Origin: Klenkia taihuensis
GTDB lineage: Bacteria > Actinomycetota > Actinomycetes > Mycobacteriales > Geodermatophilaceae
Reading direction: 5' to 3'
Assembly (NCBI RefSeq): GCF_900112525.1
Contig: NZ_FOMD01000004.1
Coordinates: 310,001 to 374,000, forward strand
Length of the DNA stretch: 64,000 nt
Shown one piece after another: positions 25,368 to 36,874 of this stretch. Each line of letters begins with the position of its first letter. Position 1 is the stretch's first letter. The notes below the pieces were generated by a model that searched no databases, was not told where the DNA came from, and saw nothing but the letters and a program-made list of their open reading frames with translations. The translations under genes and the position numbers were made by a program.

Positions 25368-26890
25368 GCCGCCACCCCGGCGGTCTCGCGCTCCGGCGTC
25401 CCCACGTAGTTCTCCCGGTCCAGGTCACGGGTGAGGCGGCGGAACAGGAAGGTGAAGTCCGGCCACAGCGTGGTGTTGTGCCCGTGCCGGTCCAGGTACC
25501 AGGAGCCGCAGCCCCCGCCCAGCCACACGGTGCCCGCCGAGCGCTGCGCGATGAGCTCGCGGTAGGCCTCCTGGGCGGCCGGGGTGGTCTCCAGCGTGGC
25601 CAGGCCCTCGACGGCCATCGCCCGCAGCGCCTCGCCGACGTAGGCGACCTGCGACTCGATCATGTAGACCATCGAGGTGTGCCCGACGCCGACGTTGGGG
25701 CCGACCAGCAGGAACAGGTTCGGGAACCCGGCGACGGTGGAGCCGCGGTTGGTGACCATGCCCTCGTCCCAGACCTCGGCGAGGCTGCGGCCGTCGCGGC
25801 CGGTGATCCGGTGCGCGATGGGCAGGTCGGTGACGTGGAAGCCGGTGGCCAGCACCAGGGTGTCGGTGGGCCGCTCGACGCCGTCGCGGGTGACCACCGA
25901 GTGCGGGCGGATCTCCGCGATGCCGGCGGTGACGACCTCGGCGTTGGGCGCGGAGACGGCCGGGTACCAGTCGTTGCTGATCAGGATGCGCTTGCAGCCG
26001 ATCGTGTAGTCCGGGGTGACGGCGGCGCGCAGCTGCGGGTCCCGCACCTGGCGCTCCAGGTGGGTGCGGGCCAGCTTCTGCACCGGGGCCAGCAGCCGCC
26101 GGTTCTTGGCCATGCCGAACACCAGGAACTCGCGGCCGGCGTAGAGCGCGCCGCGCACCGCCTTCTGGACGGCGGGGAAGCGGCGGTACAGCGCGCGCTC
26201 GAAGGGGGTGGTGGGCCGGTCGCCGCGGGGGATGACCCACGGGGGAGTGCGCTGGTAGACCGCGATCGACCCGACGCGGGGCTGGATGGCCGGCACGACC
26301 TGGATCGCCGAGGCGCCGGTGCCGATGACCGCGACCCGCTCCCCGGCGAGGTCGTGCTCGTGGTACCAGCGAGCGGTGTGCATGACGGTGCCGGCGAAGG
26401 TCTCGATGCCGGGGATGTCGGGGTAGGAGGGGTCGGCCAGCGCGCCCGCGCCGGAGACCAGGACCTTGGCCCGGAAGTCGCCGGCGGTGGTCTCGACGTC
26501 CCAGCGGCGGGCCGCGTCGTCCCAGGTGGCGGCGGTGACCTCGGCGCCGAAGACGTGCTTGTCGCGCAGCTCGTAGCGGTCGGCGACGCCGCGCAGGTAG
26601 GCGAAGATCTCCGGCTGCTCGGAGTAGGTGCGCGGCCAGTCGGGGTTGGGCGCGAAGGAGAAGGAGTAGAGGTTGGACTGCACGTCGCAGGCCGCGCCCG
26701 GGTAGCTGTTGTCGCGCCACGTGCCGCCGACGTCGTGGCCCCGCTCGAGCACCACGAAGTCCTCGATGCCCTGCTTGCGCAGCTGGATGGCCATGCCGAG
26801 GCCGGCGAACCCGGACCCGATGACGGCCACGTGGACCTCGCGGACGGTGCCGGGCTTCTCGGCGCGGCTCTTCTCGATCGTGCTGGTCAC
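25364..26890 (-). CDS. FAD-dependent Baeyer-Villiger-type monooxygenase
   Basis: A 508-residue flavoprotein. The FAD-binding GSGFAGLGMA lies at about residue 20, the BVMO fingerprint FAGTVMHTARW (FxGxxxHxxxW) near 165, the NADPH-binding GTGASA near 185 and the ATG motif LVLATGFHVTD near 340. It would insert one oxygen next to a ketone, giving an ester. The last position of the fingerprint is WY rather than WP, as seen in some class members. The GTG at 26890 has AGAGGAG 6 nt upstream. It is the first gene of a three-gene operon. It resembles MymA-like enzymes of mycobacteria. Confidence 0.93.
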   Translation of the reverse strand: MTSTIEKSRAEKPGTVREVHVAVIGSGFAGLGMAIQLRKQGIEDFVVLERGHDVGGTWRDNSYPGAACDVQSNLYSFSFAPNPDWPRTYSEQPEIFAYLRGVADRYELRDKHVFGAEVTAATWDDAARRWDVETTAGDFRAKVLVSGAGALADPSYPDIPGIETFAGTVMHTARWYHEHDLAGERVAVIGTGASAIQVVPAIQPRVGSIAVYQRTPPWVIPRGDRPTTPFERALYRRFPAVQKAVRGALYAGREFLVFGMAKNRRLLAPVQKLARTHLERQVRDPQLRAAVTPDYTIGCKRILISNDWYPAVSAPNAEVVTAGIAEIRPHSVVTRDGVERPTDTLVLATGFHVTDLPIAHRITGRDGRSLAEVWDEGMVTNRGSTVAGFPNLFLLVGPNVGVGHTSMVYMIESQVAYVGEALRAMAVEGLATLETTPAAQEAYRELIAQRSAGTVWLGGGCGSWYLDRHGHNTTLWPDFTFLFRRLTRDLDRENYVGTPERETAGVAA

Positions 26891-26912
26891 CGGTCGGCTC
26901 CTCTGCTGACGG

Positions 26913-26935
26913 CTTGCTGAGCAACGCTCAACAAG
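26913..26935. promoter_or_regulatory. Operator 1 of the BVMO/SDR divergent region
   Basis: Imperfect inverted repeat with arms CTTGCTGAGC and GCTCAACAAG around AAC (one mismatch). It lies over the start region of the BVMO operon, next to a minus-strand TACCTT at 26933-26938. Confidence 0.65.
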
Positions 26936-26943
26936 GTACACAT

Positions 26944-26964
26944 CTGTTGAGCAGTGCTCAACAG
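26944..26964. promoter_or_regulatory. Operator 2 of the BVMO/SDR divergent region
   Basis: Perfect inverted repeat with arms CTGTTGAGCA and TGCTCAACAG around a single G. Its centre is 30 bp from that of operator 1, about three helical turns. It lies between the probable SDR promoter and its GAGGAGG Shine-Dalgarno. Confidence 0.75.
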
Positions 26965-26987
26965 CAACTCGACGAGGAGGAGCCCCG

Positions 26988-27896
26988 ATGGCCCGCAGGA
27001 CCCGGAACACCCGCTCGCTGGCCGGCCAGGCCGTGCTCATCACCGGGGCCGCCCGGGGGATCGGCGCCGAGCTCGCCCGCAAGGCCGCCGCCCGCGGCGC
27101 CCGGGTGGCGCTGGTCGGCCTCGAGCCCGAGCTGCTCGCCCAGGTCGCCGCCGAGCTCGGCCCCGAGCACCTGTGGGTCGAGGCCGACGTCACCGACGCC
27201 GACGCCATGGCCGCCGCGGTGACCCGGGCGGTGGACGTCTTCGGCGGCCTGGACGTCGTCGTGGCCAACGCCGGCATCGCCCCGATGAACACGGTGGCGA
27301 CGGCGTCGGCGCGGGCGCTGGCCCGCACCATCGAGGTCAACCTGACCGGCGCGATGCTCACCGCGCACGCCGCCCTGCCGGAGATCTCCGAGCGCCGGGG
27401 CCACGTGCTGCTGATCTCCTCGGCGGCCGCCTTCTCGGTGCTGCCCGGGTTGAGCGCGTACTGCGCCGCCAAGGCCGGCCTGGAGCGGTTCGGGGACGTG
27501 CTGCGGCTGGAGGTCGCGCACCGCGGCGTGACCGTGGCCAGCGCGCACCCGGTGTGGATCGACACCGACATGGTGCGCGACACCAAGGCGGCGCTGCCCA
27601 CCTTCAAGGCCACCCTCGACCGGCTCCCCGGGCCCCTGGGCTCCTACACCTCGGTGTCCGACTGCGCCGACGCGCTGCTGCGCAACCTGGAGAACCGGGG
27701 CCGGCGCGTGTTCGTCCCCCGCTCGGTCGGCGTCGTCGCCGCCTGGCGCCAGGCCATCATCGGCGCCCTCGGCGAGAAGCTGGTGCTGACCCAGGCGAAG
27801 ACGGCCGTGCCGCAGCTGGAGCAGGAGATCGCCGCGCTGGGCGGCGAGGAGTTCGGCGCCAACTCCGTGGAGCGCGGCCGCCGCACCGCGGGCTGA
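26988..27896 (+). CDS. Short-chain dehydrogenase/reductase
   Basis: A 302-residue classical SDR. Cofactor motif TGAARGIG (about 21-28), NAGIAP (about 92), catalytic Ser in LLISSAAAFS (about 145) and YCAAK (about 158-162). The C-terminal extension is longer than in basic SDRs. GAGGAGG lies about 7 nt before the ATG. It is divergent from the BVMO operon and shares its operators; it probably interconverts the alcohol and ketone that feed the monooxygenase (inference). Confidence 0.92.
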   Translation: MARRTRNTRSLAGQAVLITGAARGIGAELARKAAARGARVALVGLEPELLAQVAAELGPEHLWVEADVTDADAMAAAVTRAVDVFGGLDVVVANAGIAPMNTVATASARALARTIEVNLTGAMLTAHAALPEISERRGHVLLISSAAAFSVLPGLSAYCAAKAGLERFGDVLRLEVAHRGVTVASAHPVWIDTDMVRDTKAALPTFKATLDRLPGPLGSYTSVSDCADALLRNLENRGRRVFVPRSVGVVAAWRQAIIGALGEKLVLTQAKTAVPQLEQEIAALGGEEFGANSVERGRRTAG

Positions 27897-27906
27897 CCCG
27901 TCGAGC

Positions 27907-27953
27907 GTGCAGCTGCGGCCCCCGGAAGCACACTCCCGGGGCCGCAGCTGCAC
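27907..27953. terminator. Bidirectional hairpin between the SDR and DUF6584-like genes
   Basis: Sixteen-base perfect arms (27907-27922 and 27938-27953, starting GTGCAGCTGCGGCC) around a 15-nt loop. It lies between two convergent genes, 10 bp and 6 bp from their stops. Confidence 0.8.
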
Positions 27954-27959
27954 AGTGGG

Positions 27960-28478
27960 TCAGGAGACGAGATCGACCAGCCACCGGACGACGGTCACCG
28001 TCCCGACGACGGTGCACCCCAGGACGAGGACGACGACGCCGCCGATCGCCCAGTCCAGGACGCGGTCCCCGGCGGTGGGTTCCCAGGGCTCCTCGCGACG
28101 CCGGCCCGTGGCCCAGTCGACCGGCCCACCCGCCTCCTCCTCCGCCTCGGTGCGGAGCGCGCGCAGGCGTTCGGCGGCGGAGGGCCCGGCAGCGTCCTCC
28201 GGGCCGGACCACCGCAGGGCGCGTACGCGCTCGCCCGCGGTCGGCCACGCCTCGTGGAACGCGGCCCGCTCGACGGGGTCCGGTTCGGCGTCGAGGTAGG
28301 ACCACCGGCCCGCCTGGGCCAGGTCACCGGCGGTGCGGTACGCCAGCGCCAACGCCGAGCGGACGTCCAGGCGGGCGGGGTAGGTCCCCACCAGGCTGCG
28401 CAGCCGCTGGCGGGCGGTCGCGACGTCGCCGGCGGCGAGCTCGGCGCGGGCTCGGGCGAGGGTCTGGTCGGCGGGCAC
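27960..28478 (-). CDS. TPR-like protein with C-terminal membrane anchor (DUF6584-like)
   Basis: A 172-residue protein. Residues 1-75 form a TPR-like helical hairpin set (ARARAELAAGDVATARQRLRSLVGTYPARLDVRSALALAYRTAGDLAQAGRW). A charged linker follows, then one transmembrane helix (about 146-166). The first half resembles DUF6584 proteins, by memory only. The start GTG has no clear Shine-Dalgarno. It is divergent from the RNase AS gene with 68 bp between. Function unknown. Confidence 0.72.
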   Translation of the reverse strand: MPADQTLARARAELAAGDVATARQRLRSLVGTYPARLDVRSALALAYRTAGDLAQAGRWSYLDAEPDPVERAAFHEAWPTAGERVRALRWSGPEDAAGPSAAERLRALRTEAEEEAGGPVDWATGRRREEPWEPTAGDRVLDWAIGGVVVLVLGCTVVGTVTVVRWLVDLVS

Positions 28479-28533
28479 CGGGGGAGCGTGCCGGAGCGGT
28501 GGCCCCGCGACCAGCCATTTCCCGGGACCCGCC

Positions 28534-28539
28534 TACCGT
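28534..28539 (+). promoter_or_regulatory. -10 box of leaderless RNase AS gene
   Basis: TACCGT ends 7 nt before the GTG at 28547. Confidence 0.55.
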
Positions 28540-28546
28540 GGCCGGC

Positions 28547-29026
28547 GTGCGGCGCTACTTCTACGACACCGAGTTCATCGAGGACGGCACCACCATCGAC
28601 CTGGTGTCGATCGGCGTCGTCGACGAGACCGGCCGGGAGTTCTACGCCGTCTCCACCGAGTTCGACCCCGACCGGGCCATCCCGTGGGTCCGCCGCAACG
28701 TGCTGGACAAGCTGCCCCCGCCCTCGGACCGGGCGTGGCGCACCCGCGCGCAGATCCGCGCCTCGCTGCTGGACTTCCTCACCGGACCCGGTGAGGACGT
28801 GCAGCTGTGGGCCTGGATCGCCGCCTACGACCACGTCGCGCTGTGCCAGCTGTGGGGCGCGATGCCGGCGCTGCCGCGCCAGGTGCCGCGGTTCACCCGT
28901 GAGCTCAAGCAGCTCTGGGAGGACGCCGGGTCCCTGCCGATCCCGCGCAAGCCGGAGGGCGCCCACGACGCCCTGGTCGACGCCCGGCACGGCCTCGCCA
29001 TCTGGCGCGCGGTCACCGGGGGCTGA
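28547..29026 (+). CDS. Polyadenylate-specific 3'-exoribonuclease RNase AS
   Basis: A 159-residue DEDDh exoribonuclease. Catalytic elements are visible: YDTEFIEDG (first D and E, about residues 6-8), AYDHVALCQLWG (middle D, about 92) and AHDALVDARHGL (H and last D, about 143-148). It degrades adenylated RNA; the founding member is M. tuberculosis Rv2179c, whose length and motifs agree. A longer frame exists upstream but the leaderless GTG start fits the family N-terminus exactly. Confidence 0.93.
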   Translation: MRRYFYDTEFIEDGTTIDLVSIGVVDETGREFYAVSTEFDPDRAIPWVRRNVLDKLPPPSDRAWRTRAQIRASLLDFLTGPGEDVQLWAWIAAYDHVALCQLWGAMPALPRQVPRFTRELKQLWEDAGSLPIPRKPEGAHDALVDARHGLAIWRAVTGG

Positions 29027-29029
29027 CCC

Positions 29030-31135
29030 TCAGACGGTGAAGACGGCGAGCAGCCGGGTCAGCTCGCCGGACAGCTGGGCCAGCTCCGCGGCCGCACCCC
29101 GGGCGGTGTCCACGTCCTCGGCGGTGCGCTCGGCGTCGCTGCTCACCTCCTGCATGGTCGTGGAGACCGCGCCGGCACCCGCCGCGACCGCCGAGACGCT
29201 GCGGCTGAGCTCGCCCGTGGTGGCCGTCTGCTCCTCGACGGCCGCGGCGATGGTGGCCTGGTGCGCCTCGATCACCCGGATGACCTCGGTGATCCGGGTG
29301 ATGGACCCGACGGCCGCCTCGGTGTCGGCCTGGATCGCGCTGACCCGGCGGGTGATCTCGTCGCTGGCCCGGGACGCCTCCTGCGCCAGGTCCTTGACCT
29401 CGGTGGCCACCACGGCGAACCCGCGGCCGGCCTCGCCCGCGCGGGCGGCCTCGATCGTGGCGTTGAGGGCCAGCAGGTTGGTCTGCGCGGCCACCGCGGA
29501 GATCACCGAGACCACCTCGTTCACCTCGGCCGACGAGGTGCCCAGCGCCGACACGGTGGCCTCGGTGGCCGCGGCGAGCGCGACGGCCTCGCTGCCCACC
29601 CGCGCGGCCTCGGCCGCCGACCGCGACACCTCGGCGATGGAGGCGCCCATCTGGTCGGTGCCGGCCGCGGCGGCCGAGACGCCCTGGGTGATGCCGGCGC
29701 TGGCGCGGCTGGCCTCGCCGGCCTGGTCCCGGCTGCGACCGGCCTGCTCGGCCAGCCCGTCGGCCACCTCGGACACCCCGGCCGCGGACCGGGCCAGCGC
29801 CGTGGCGCAGCTGCCGATGTCCCGGACCGTCCCGGCCACCTTGTCCACGAACCGGTTGAAGGCCCGCGCGAGCTCCCCGACCTCGCCGCCGGTGGACACC
29901 GTCACCCGCTGGGTGAGGTCGCCCTCGCCGTCGGCGATCTCCTCCATCCGGCGCTGCAGGCGGGCCAGGGGTGTGGTCAGCCGCCGGCCGAGCAGCCAGG
30001 CCACCACCCCGCCCAGCACCGTGACCGCCGCGGCGGCGAGCACCAGCGCGAGCAGCATGGTGTCCCGCCCCTGCTCCAGGCGGGTGACCGGGCCGGCGGC
30101 GTCGGAGTCCTGCGCGTCCACGACGACCACCCAGTCCCACGGCGCGTAGTAGGCGACCTGCACGGTGTGCGTGCCGGTGGCGGCGTCGCGGTAGCGGACG
30201 GTCGCCTGCTCCCCGTCGCCGAGCGCGACCGCGGCGTCGACCGCCCGGGCCACCCACGCGGCGCCGTCGGCGTCGGTGCGCTCGAGCGCGGACTCGCCCT
30301 CACCCGTGCCGTCCTGGGTCATGAGCACCGTGCCCCGCCGCGCTCCGGTGCCGCCGAGCACGGTCACCGACCCGTGCTCGCCGACCCTGGTCGCCTGGAC
30401 GGCCTGGCGGAGGGTGGGCAGCGACTCCTGCTGCTCGCCGACGTAGAGCATGCCGATCACCGCGCCGGAGGCGTCGGTCAGCGGGCTGTACGCGGTGACG
30501 TACCAGGAGTCCACGACGAAGGCCGTGCCCCGGTAGGTCTGCCCGGCGGTGACGGCGGCGACCACCGGGTTCGGGGTGCCGTCGGCGGCCACGGCCGGGA
30601 TGTAGGTGCCGATCGCCCGCGCGCCGCTGGTCCCGACGACGTTCGTGGCCACCCGCAGCATGTCGCCGGTGGGCATCAGCTGGAAGACCGTCGCCGTCCC
30701 GCCCACCAGGTCGCGGACCTGGTCGACGACCGGGGTGGCCACCGACGGGTCGGCGTTCTGCCCCAGCCAGCTGCCCCCCACCAGCAGCTGGGGGAGGGTC
30801 AGCTCGGTGGCCTCTCCGCTGACCTGGTCCTTCGCCGTCCAGGCGACCTGACGGGTGCCCACCGAGACCCCGCCGGCCGACGCCAGGACGTACTGCGCCA
30901 CGGCGAGGTCGTCGTCCACCTTCGCCGCCGTCGAGGCGCCCTGGGTGGAGACGACGTCGTAGACACCGGTCGTGGTGCGCACCAGACCGGCGTCGGTGAG
31001 CGCCTGCACGTCGGTGCGGGCCTCGCCGGCGAAGCGGTCGCTGCGCCACGCGCTCACCCCGGCCATCGCGGCGCCGGTCACGACGGTGCTGGTCAGCGCG
31101 AGCGCGACCACCTTGCTGCGGATGCTGGACAGCAC
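29030..31135 (-). CDS. Methyl-accepting chemotaxis protein with Cache-type sensor
   Basis: A 701-residue chemoreceptor. TM1 at about 9-29, a large extracytoplasmic region (about 30-350) of fused Cache type ([12 protein letters not shown] and GTVLMTQDG-like strands), TM2 at about 355-380, a HAMP domain (to about 433) and a cytoplasmic coiled coil. The signalling tip is [27 protein letters not shown]. The start GTG has GGAGG 6 nt upstream. No che genes are in the window, so it feeds a chemotaxis system elsewhere, implying a motile stage. It ends 3 bp from the convergent RNase AS gene. Confidence 0.94.
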   Translation of the reverse strand: MLSSIRSKVVALALTSTVVTGAAMAGVSAWRSDRFAGEARTDVQALTDAGLVRTTTGVYDVVSTQGASTAAKVDDDLAVAQYVLASAGGVSVGTRQVAWTAKDQVSGEATELTLPQLLVGGSWLGQNADPSVATPVVDQVRDLVGGTATVFQLMPTGDMLRVATNVVGTSGARAIGTYIPAVAADGTPNPVVAAVTAGQTYRGTAFVVDSWYVTAYSPLTDASGAVIGMLYVGEQQESLPTLRQAVQATRVGEHGSVTVLGGTGARRGTVLMTQDGTGEGESALERTDADGAAWVARAVDAAVALGDGEQATVRYRDAATGTHTVQVAYYAPWDWVVVVDAQDSDAAGPVTRLEQGRDTMLLALVLAAAAVTVLGGVVAWLLGRRLTTPLARLQRRMEEIADGEGDLTQRVTVSTGGEVGELARAFNRFVDKVAGTVRDIGSCATALARSAAGVSEVADGLAEQAGRSRDQAGEASRASAGITQGVSAAAAGTDQMGASIAEVSRSAAEAARVGSEAVALAAATEATVSALGTSSAEVNEVVSVISAVAAQTNLLALNATIEAARAGEAGRGFAVVATEVKDLAQEASRASDEITRRVSAIQADTEAAVGSITRITEVIRVIEAHQATIAAAVEEQTATTGELSRSVSAVAAGAGAVSTTMQEVSSDAERTAEDVDTARGAAAELAQLSGELTRLLAVFTV

Positions 31136-31211
31136 CTGGTCCTCCGGGGTCCCGGCCGGAGCAGTTCCCCGACCGTCCTCCCATCGGCGGTTCCGGGCCC
31201 GATGTGGACCG

Positions 31212-34509
<3,298 letters not shown>

Positions 34510-34531
34510 CGCCGTCCCCCCGGCACAGGAG

Positions 34532-34569
34532 TCCGTCCCCCTGCACCAGATCTGGTGCAGGGGGACGGA
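34532..34569. terminator. 38-bp perfect palindrome after the threonine aldolase gene
   Basis: Nineteen-base arms meet without spacer at the AGATCT centre (34532-34550 and 34551-34569). It lies 23 bp after the stop, between convergent genes, so it most likely terminates transcription from both sides. A partial direct copy, CCGTCCCCCCGGCAC, precedes it at about 34513. Confidence 0.75.
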
Positions 34570-34613
34570 GTTCGATCAACCTCCCTGGTCATCGCTGCGG
34601 GAGGGAGGGTGGG

Positions 34614-35789
34614 TCAGTAGTCGCTGAACAGCAGGTCGCCGCCGGCGGTGCTGCTGGCGACCGCGCCCTGGGTGGCGTTCGAGGTCAGCTCGGCCGCCAC
34701 GGCCGCGGGGCTGGCACCCGGGTTGGTCTGCAGGTACAGCGCCGCGACACCGGCCACGTGCGGGGTGGCCATCGAGGTGCCGCTGATCGTGTTGGTCGCG
34801 GTGGAGGACCCGATCCAGTCGCTGGTGATGTCCACCCCCGGGCCGAAGAGGTCGACGCACGAGCCGGTGTTGCTGAAGGACGCGGGGCGGTCCTGCCGGT
34901 CGGAGGCGCCGACGGTGATCGCCGCCGGCACCCGGGCCGGGGACTGGGTGCAGGCGTCGACCGGGATGCCCAGGGCGTTGCCGTTGCCGGCGGCGATCGC
35001 GTAGGTCACCCCGTCGGCGATGGAGCGCTGCACGGCCTGGTCCAGCGCGGTGGAGGTGCCGCCGCCCAGGCTCATGTTGGCCACCGCGGCCTCGCCGGCC
35101 TGGTGGTCGGCGGTCACCCAGTCCACGCCGGCGATGACGCCGGAGGTGCTGCCCGAGCCGCTGCAGTCCAGCACCCGGACGGCGACCAGGCTGGTCTGCT
35201 TGGCGATGCCGTAGGTGGACCCGCCGACGGTGCCGGCGACGTGCGTGCCGTGGCCCTGGCAGTCGTCCGCCGCCCCGCCGTCGACCGCGTCGTAGCCGGT
35301 GACGGCGCGGCCGCCGAAGTCGCGGTGCCCCAGGTTGATGCCGGTGTCGATGACGTAGCTGGTCACGCCCGCGCCGGTGGCGCCGTAGCCGTAGGTCCCC
35401 GACAGGGGCAGGGCGCGCTGGTCGGTGCGGTCCAGGCCCCAGGTGGCGCCGGACTGGGTGGCCGACAGCTGGACGACCTGGTCGGGCTCCACGGCGACGA
35501 CACCGGGCAGGGCGGACAGCTGGCCGGCCAGCGCGGTGGGCAGGGTGACCGCGAAGCCGTTGAGCGCGTGCTCGTACACGTGGGTGATGTCACCGCCGAG
35601 CGCGTCGGCGAGGCCGACGGCCTGGGTGCTGATGGTGTCCGGGTCGAGCGTGACGATGTAGCTGCCGAGGGCCGACGAGGAGGCGGTGTCGTCGGCGGCG
35701 GCGGTGCCGGCCGAGGCGGCGAAGCCGGCGGTGGCCAGCGCGGCGATCGCGGCGATCGCGACCGGGCGGGCCGAGGGGCGTGCGTGCAC
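34614..35789 (-). CDS. Secreted subtilisin-like serine protease (S8)
   Basis: A 391-residue exported protease. Signal peptide about 1-33, an inhibitor-I9 type propeptide ([14 protein letters not shown] to [13 protein letters not shown]), then the catalytic domain with Asp in [11 protein letters not shown] (about 150), His in [10 protein letters not shown] (about 185), oxyanion Asn in AIAAGNGN and Ser in [12 protein letters not shown] (about 345). No C-terminal P-domain or PPC domain. The GTG at 35789 has TGGAG about 10 nt upstream; a GTG 12 nt further upstream is possible. It belongs to the proteinase K/aqualysin-type extracellular proteases. Confidence 0.92.
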   Translation of the reverse strand: MHARPSARPVAIAAIAALATAGFAASAGTAAADDTASSSALGSYIVTLDPDTISTQAVGLADALGGDITHVYEHALNGFAVTLPTALAGQLSALPGVVAVEPDQVVQLSATQSGATWGLDRTDQRALPLSGTYGYGATGAGVTSYVIDTGINLGHRDFGGRAVTGYDAVDGGAADDCQGHGTHVAGTVGGSTYGIAKQTSLVAVRVLDCSGSGSTSGVIAGVDWVTADHQAGEAAVANMSLGGGTSTALDQAVQRSIADGVTYAIAAGNGNALGIPVDACTQSPARVPAAITVGASDRQDRPASFSNTGSCVDLFGPGVDITSDWIGSSTATNTISGTSMATPHVAGVAALYLQTNPGASPAAVAAELTSNATQGAVASSTAGGDLLFSDY

Positions 35790-35989
35790 GGGCGTCACTC
35801 CAGTGTGAGGCGGGTGCTCCGGCCAGTCGCACAGCCGGAGCTCGAGGTGCGCACAACTGAACACGGCTAGTGACCCGTGCGAAAGATCCGCGGGCCATGA
35901 GATCGATCCCGCAACATCCCGTTCACGCTGGTCAGAAGCGTGCCGGAACCGTCCGGTCGGGACGGGTCGGGCGGGATCGGGTGCCGGCG

Positions 35990-36874
35990 TCAGCCGGTGA
36001 CAGCACGGCGGTCGTGCAGGGAGCGCAGCGCGGAGATGTCCCGTGCGTGCCCCTCCCACGGCCCGGCGGCGGTCGCGGAGGGCGTCTCGACGACCACGGG
36101 GACGCCGGTCAGGGCCGGGTGGGCGAGCAGCTCGGCGAAGGCGTCCAGCCCGATCGTGCCCTCCCCGATCGAGGTGTGCCGGTCCCGCCGGGAACCACGG
36201 GCGTCGAGGGAGTCGTTGGCGTGCACGAGCCCGAGTCGGCCCGGTCCCACCGCCTCCTCCAGCGCCTCCAGGGTGGCCGCCGCGCCGCCGGCCGTGACCA
36301 GGTCGTGACCTGCCGCCCAGGCGTGGCAGGTGTCCAGGCAGACCCCGACGCGCGGGTGGTGCTCCAGGGCGGCCAGGTAGGGCGCGAGGTCCTCCACCCG
36401 CGCCGCCAGGGCCCGGCCCCCGCCGGCGGTGGGCTCGACCAGCAACCGGGGGCCGTCGTCGGGGAGCGCGTCCAGCAGGGGCAGCAGCCGCTCGTGCAGC
36501 TGCCGCAGCGCCGCGTCGTACCGGTCGGGGCCCACGGCGGACCCGGCGTGCACCACCACGCCCGCGCAGCCCAGCTGCACGCCGCGGGCCAGGTCGGCGG
36601 CCAGGGTGGCCACCGAGGCGTCGACGGTGGCCGGGTCCGGCGAGCCCAGGTTGACCAGGTAGGGGGCGTGGATGAACGACGGGGCACCGCGCTCGGCGCA
36701 GCCGGCGGTGAAGGCGGCGTCCTGCGCCGGGTCGCCGGGCGAGCGGCGCCAACCGCGCGGGTTGCCCACGAAGACCTGGACCGCCTCCGCGCCCACCGCG
36801 TCGGCGTACGCGAGCCCACCGGTGGCCAGCCCCCGGCCCACCGGCACGTGCGCCCCGACGGGGCCCGGGATCAC
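35990..36874 (-). CDS. nfo: Deoxyribonuclease IV (AP endonuclease, Nfo family)
   Basis: A 294-residue TIM-barrel endonuclease of base-excision repair. Metal-ligand motifs are visible: GAHVPVGRGL, VVVHAGSAVG, LLVEPTAGGG, VCLDTCHAWAAGHD, LVHANDSLDARGSRRDRH, GEGTIG and VVVETPS. It cuts 5' of abasic sites. The GTG overlaps the kinase stop by 4 bp, so it is cotranscribed with the PASTA kinase. The region upstream of the subtilase start (35790-35989) contains no gene and no clear hairpin. Confidence 0.93.
   Translation of the reverse strand: MIPGPVGAHVPVGRGLATGGLAYADAVGAEAVQVFVGNPRGWRRSPGDPAQDAAFTAGCAERGAPSFIHAPYLVNLGSPDPATVDASVATLAADLARGVQLGCAGVVVHAGSAVGPDRYDAALRQLHERLLPLLDALPDDGPRLLVEPTAGGGRALAARVEDLAPYLAALEHHPRVGVCLDTCHAWAAGHDLVTAGGAAATLEALEEAVGPGRLGLVHANDSLDARGSRRDRHTSIGEGTIGLDAFAELLAHPALTGVPVVVETPSATAAGPWEGHARDISALRSLHDRRAVTG

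Noticed and set aside
26891-27613. Upstream extension of the BVMO frame
   Set aside because: It runs antisense to the SDR gene and across the operators; GTG 26890 has a good Shine-Dalgarno.
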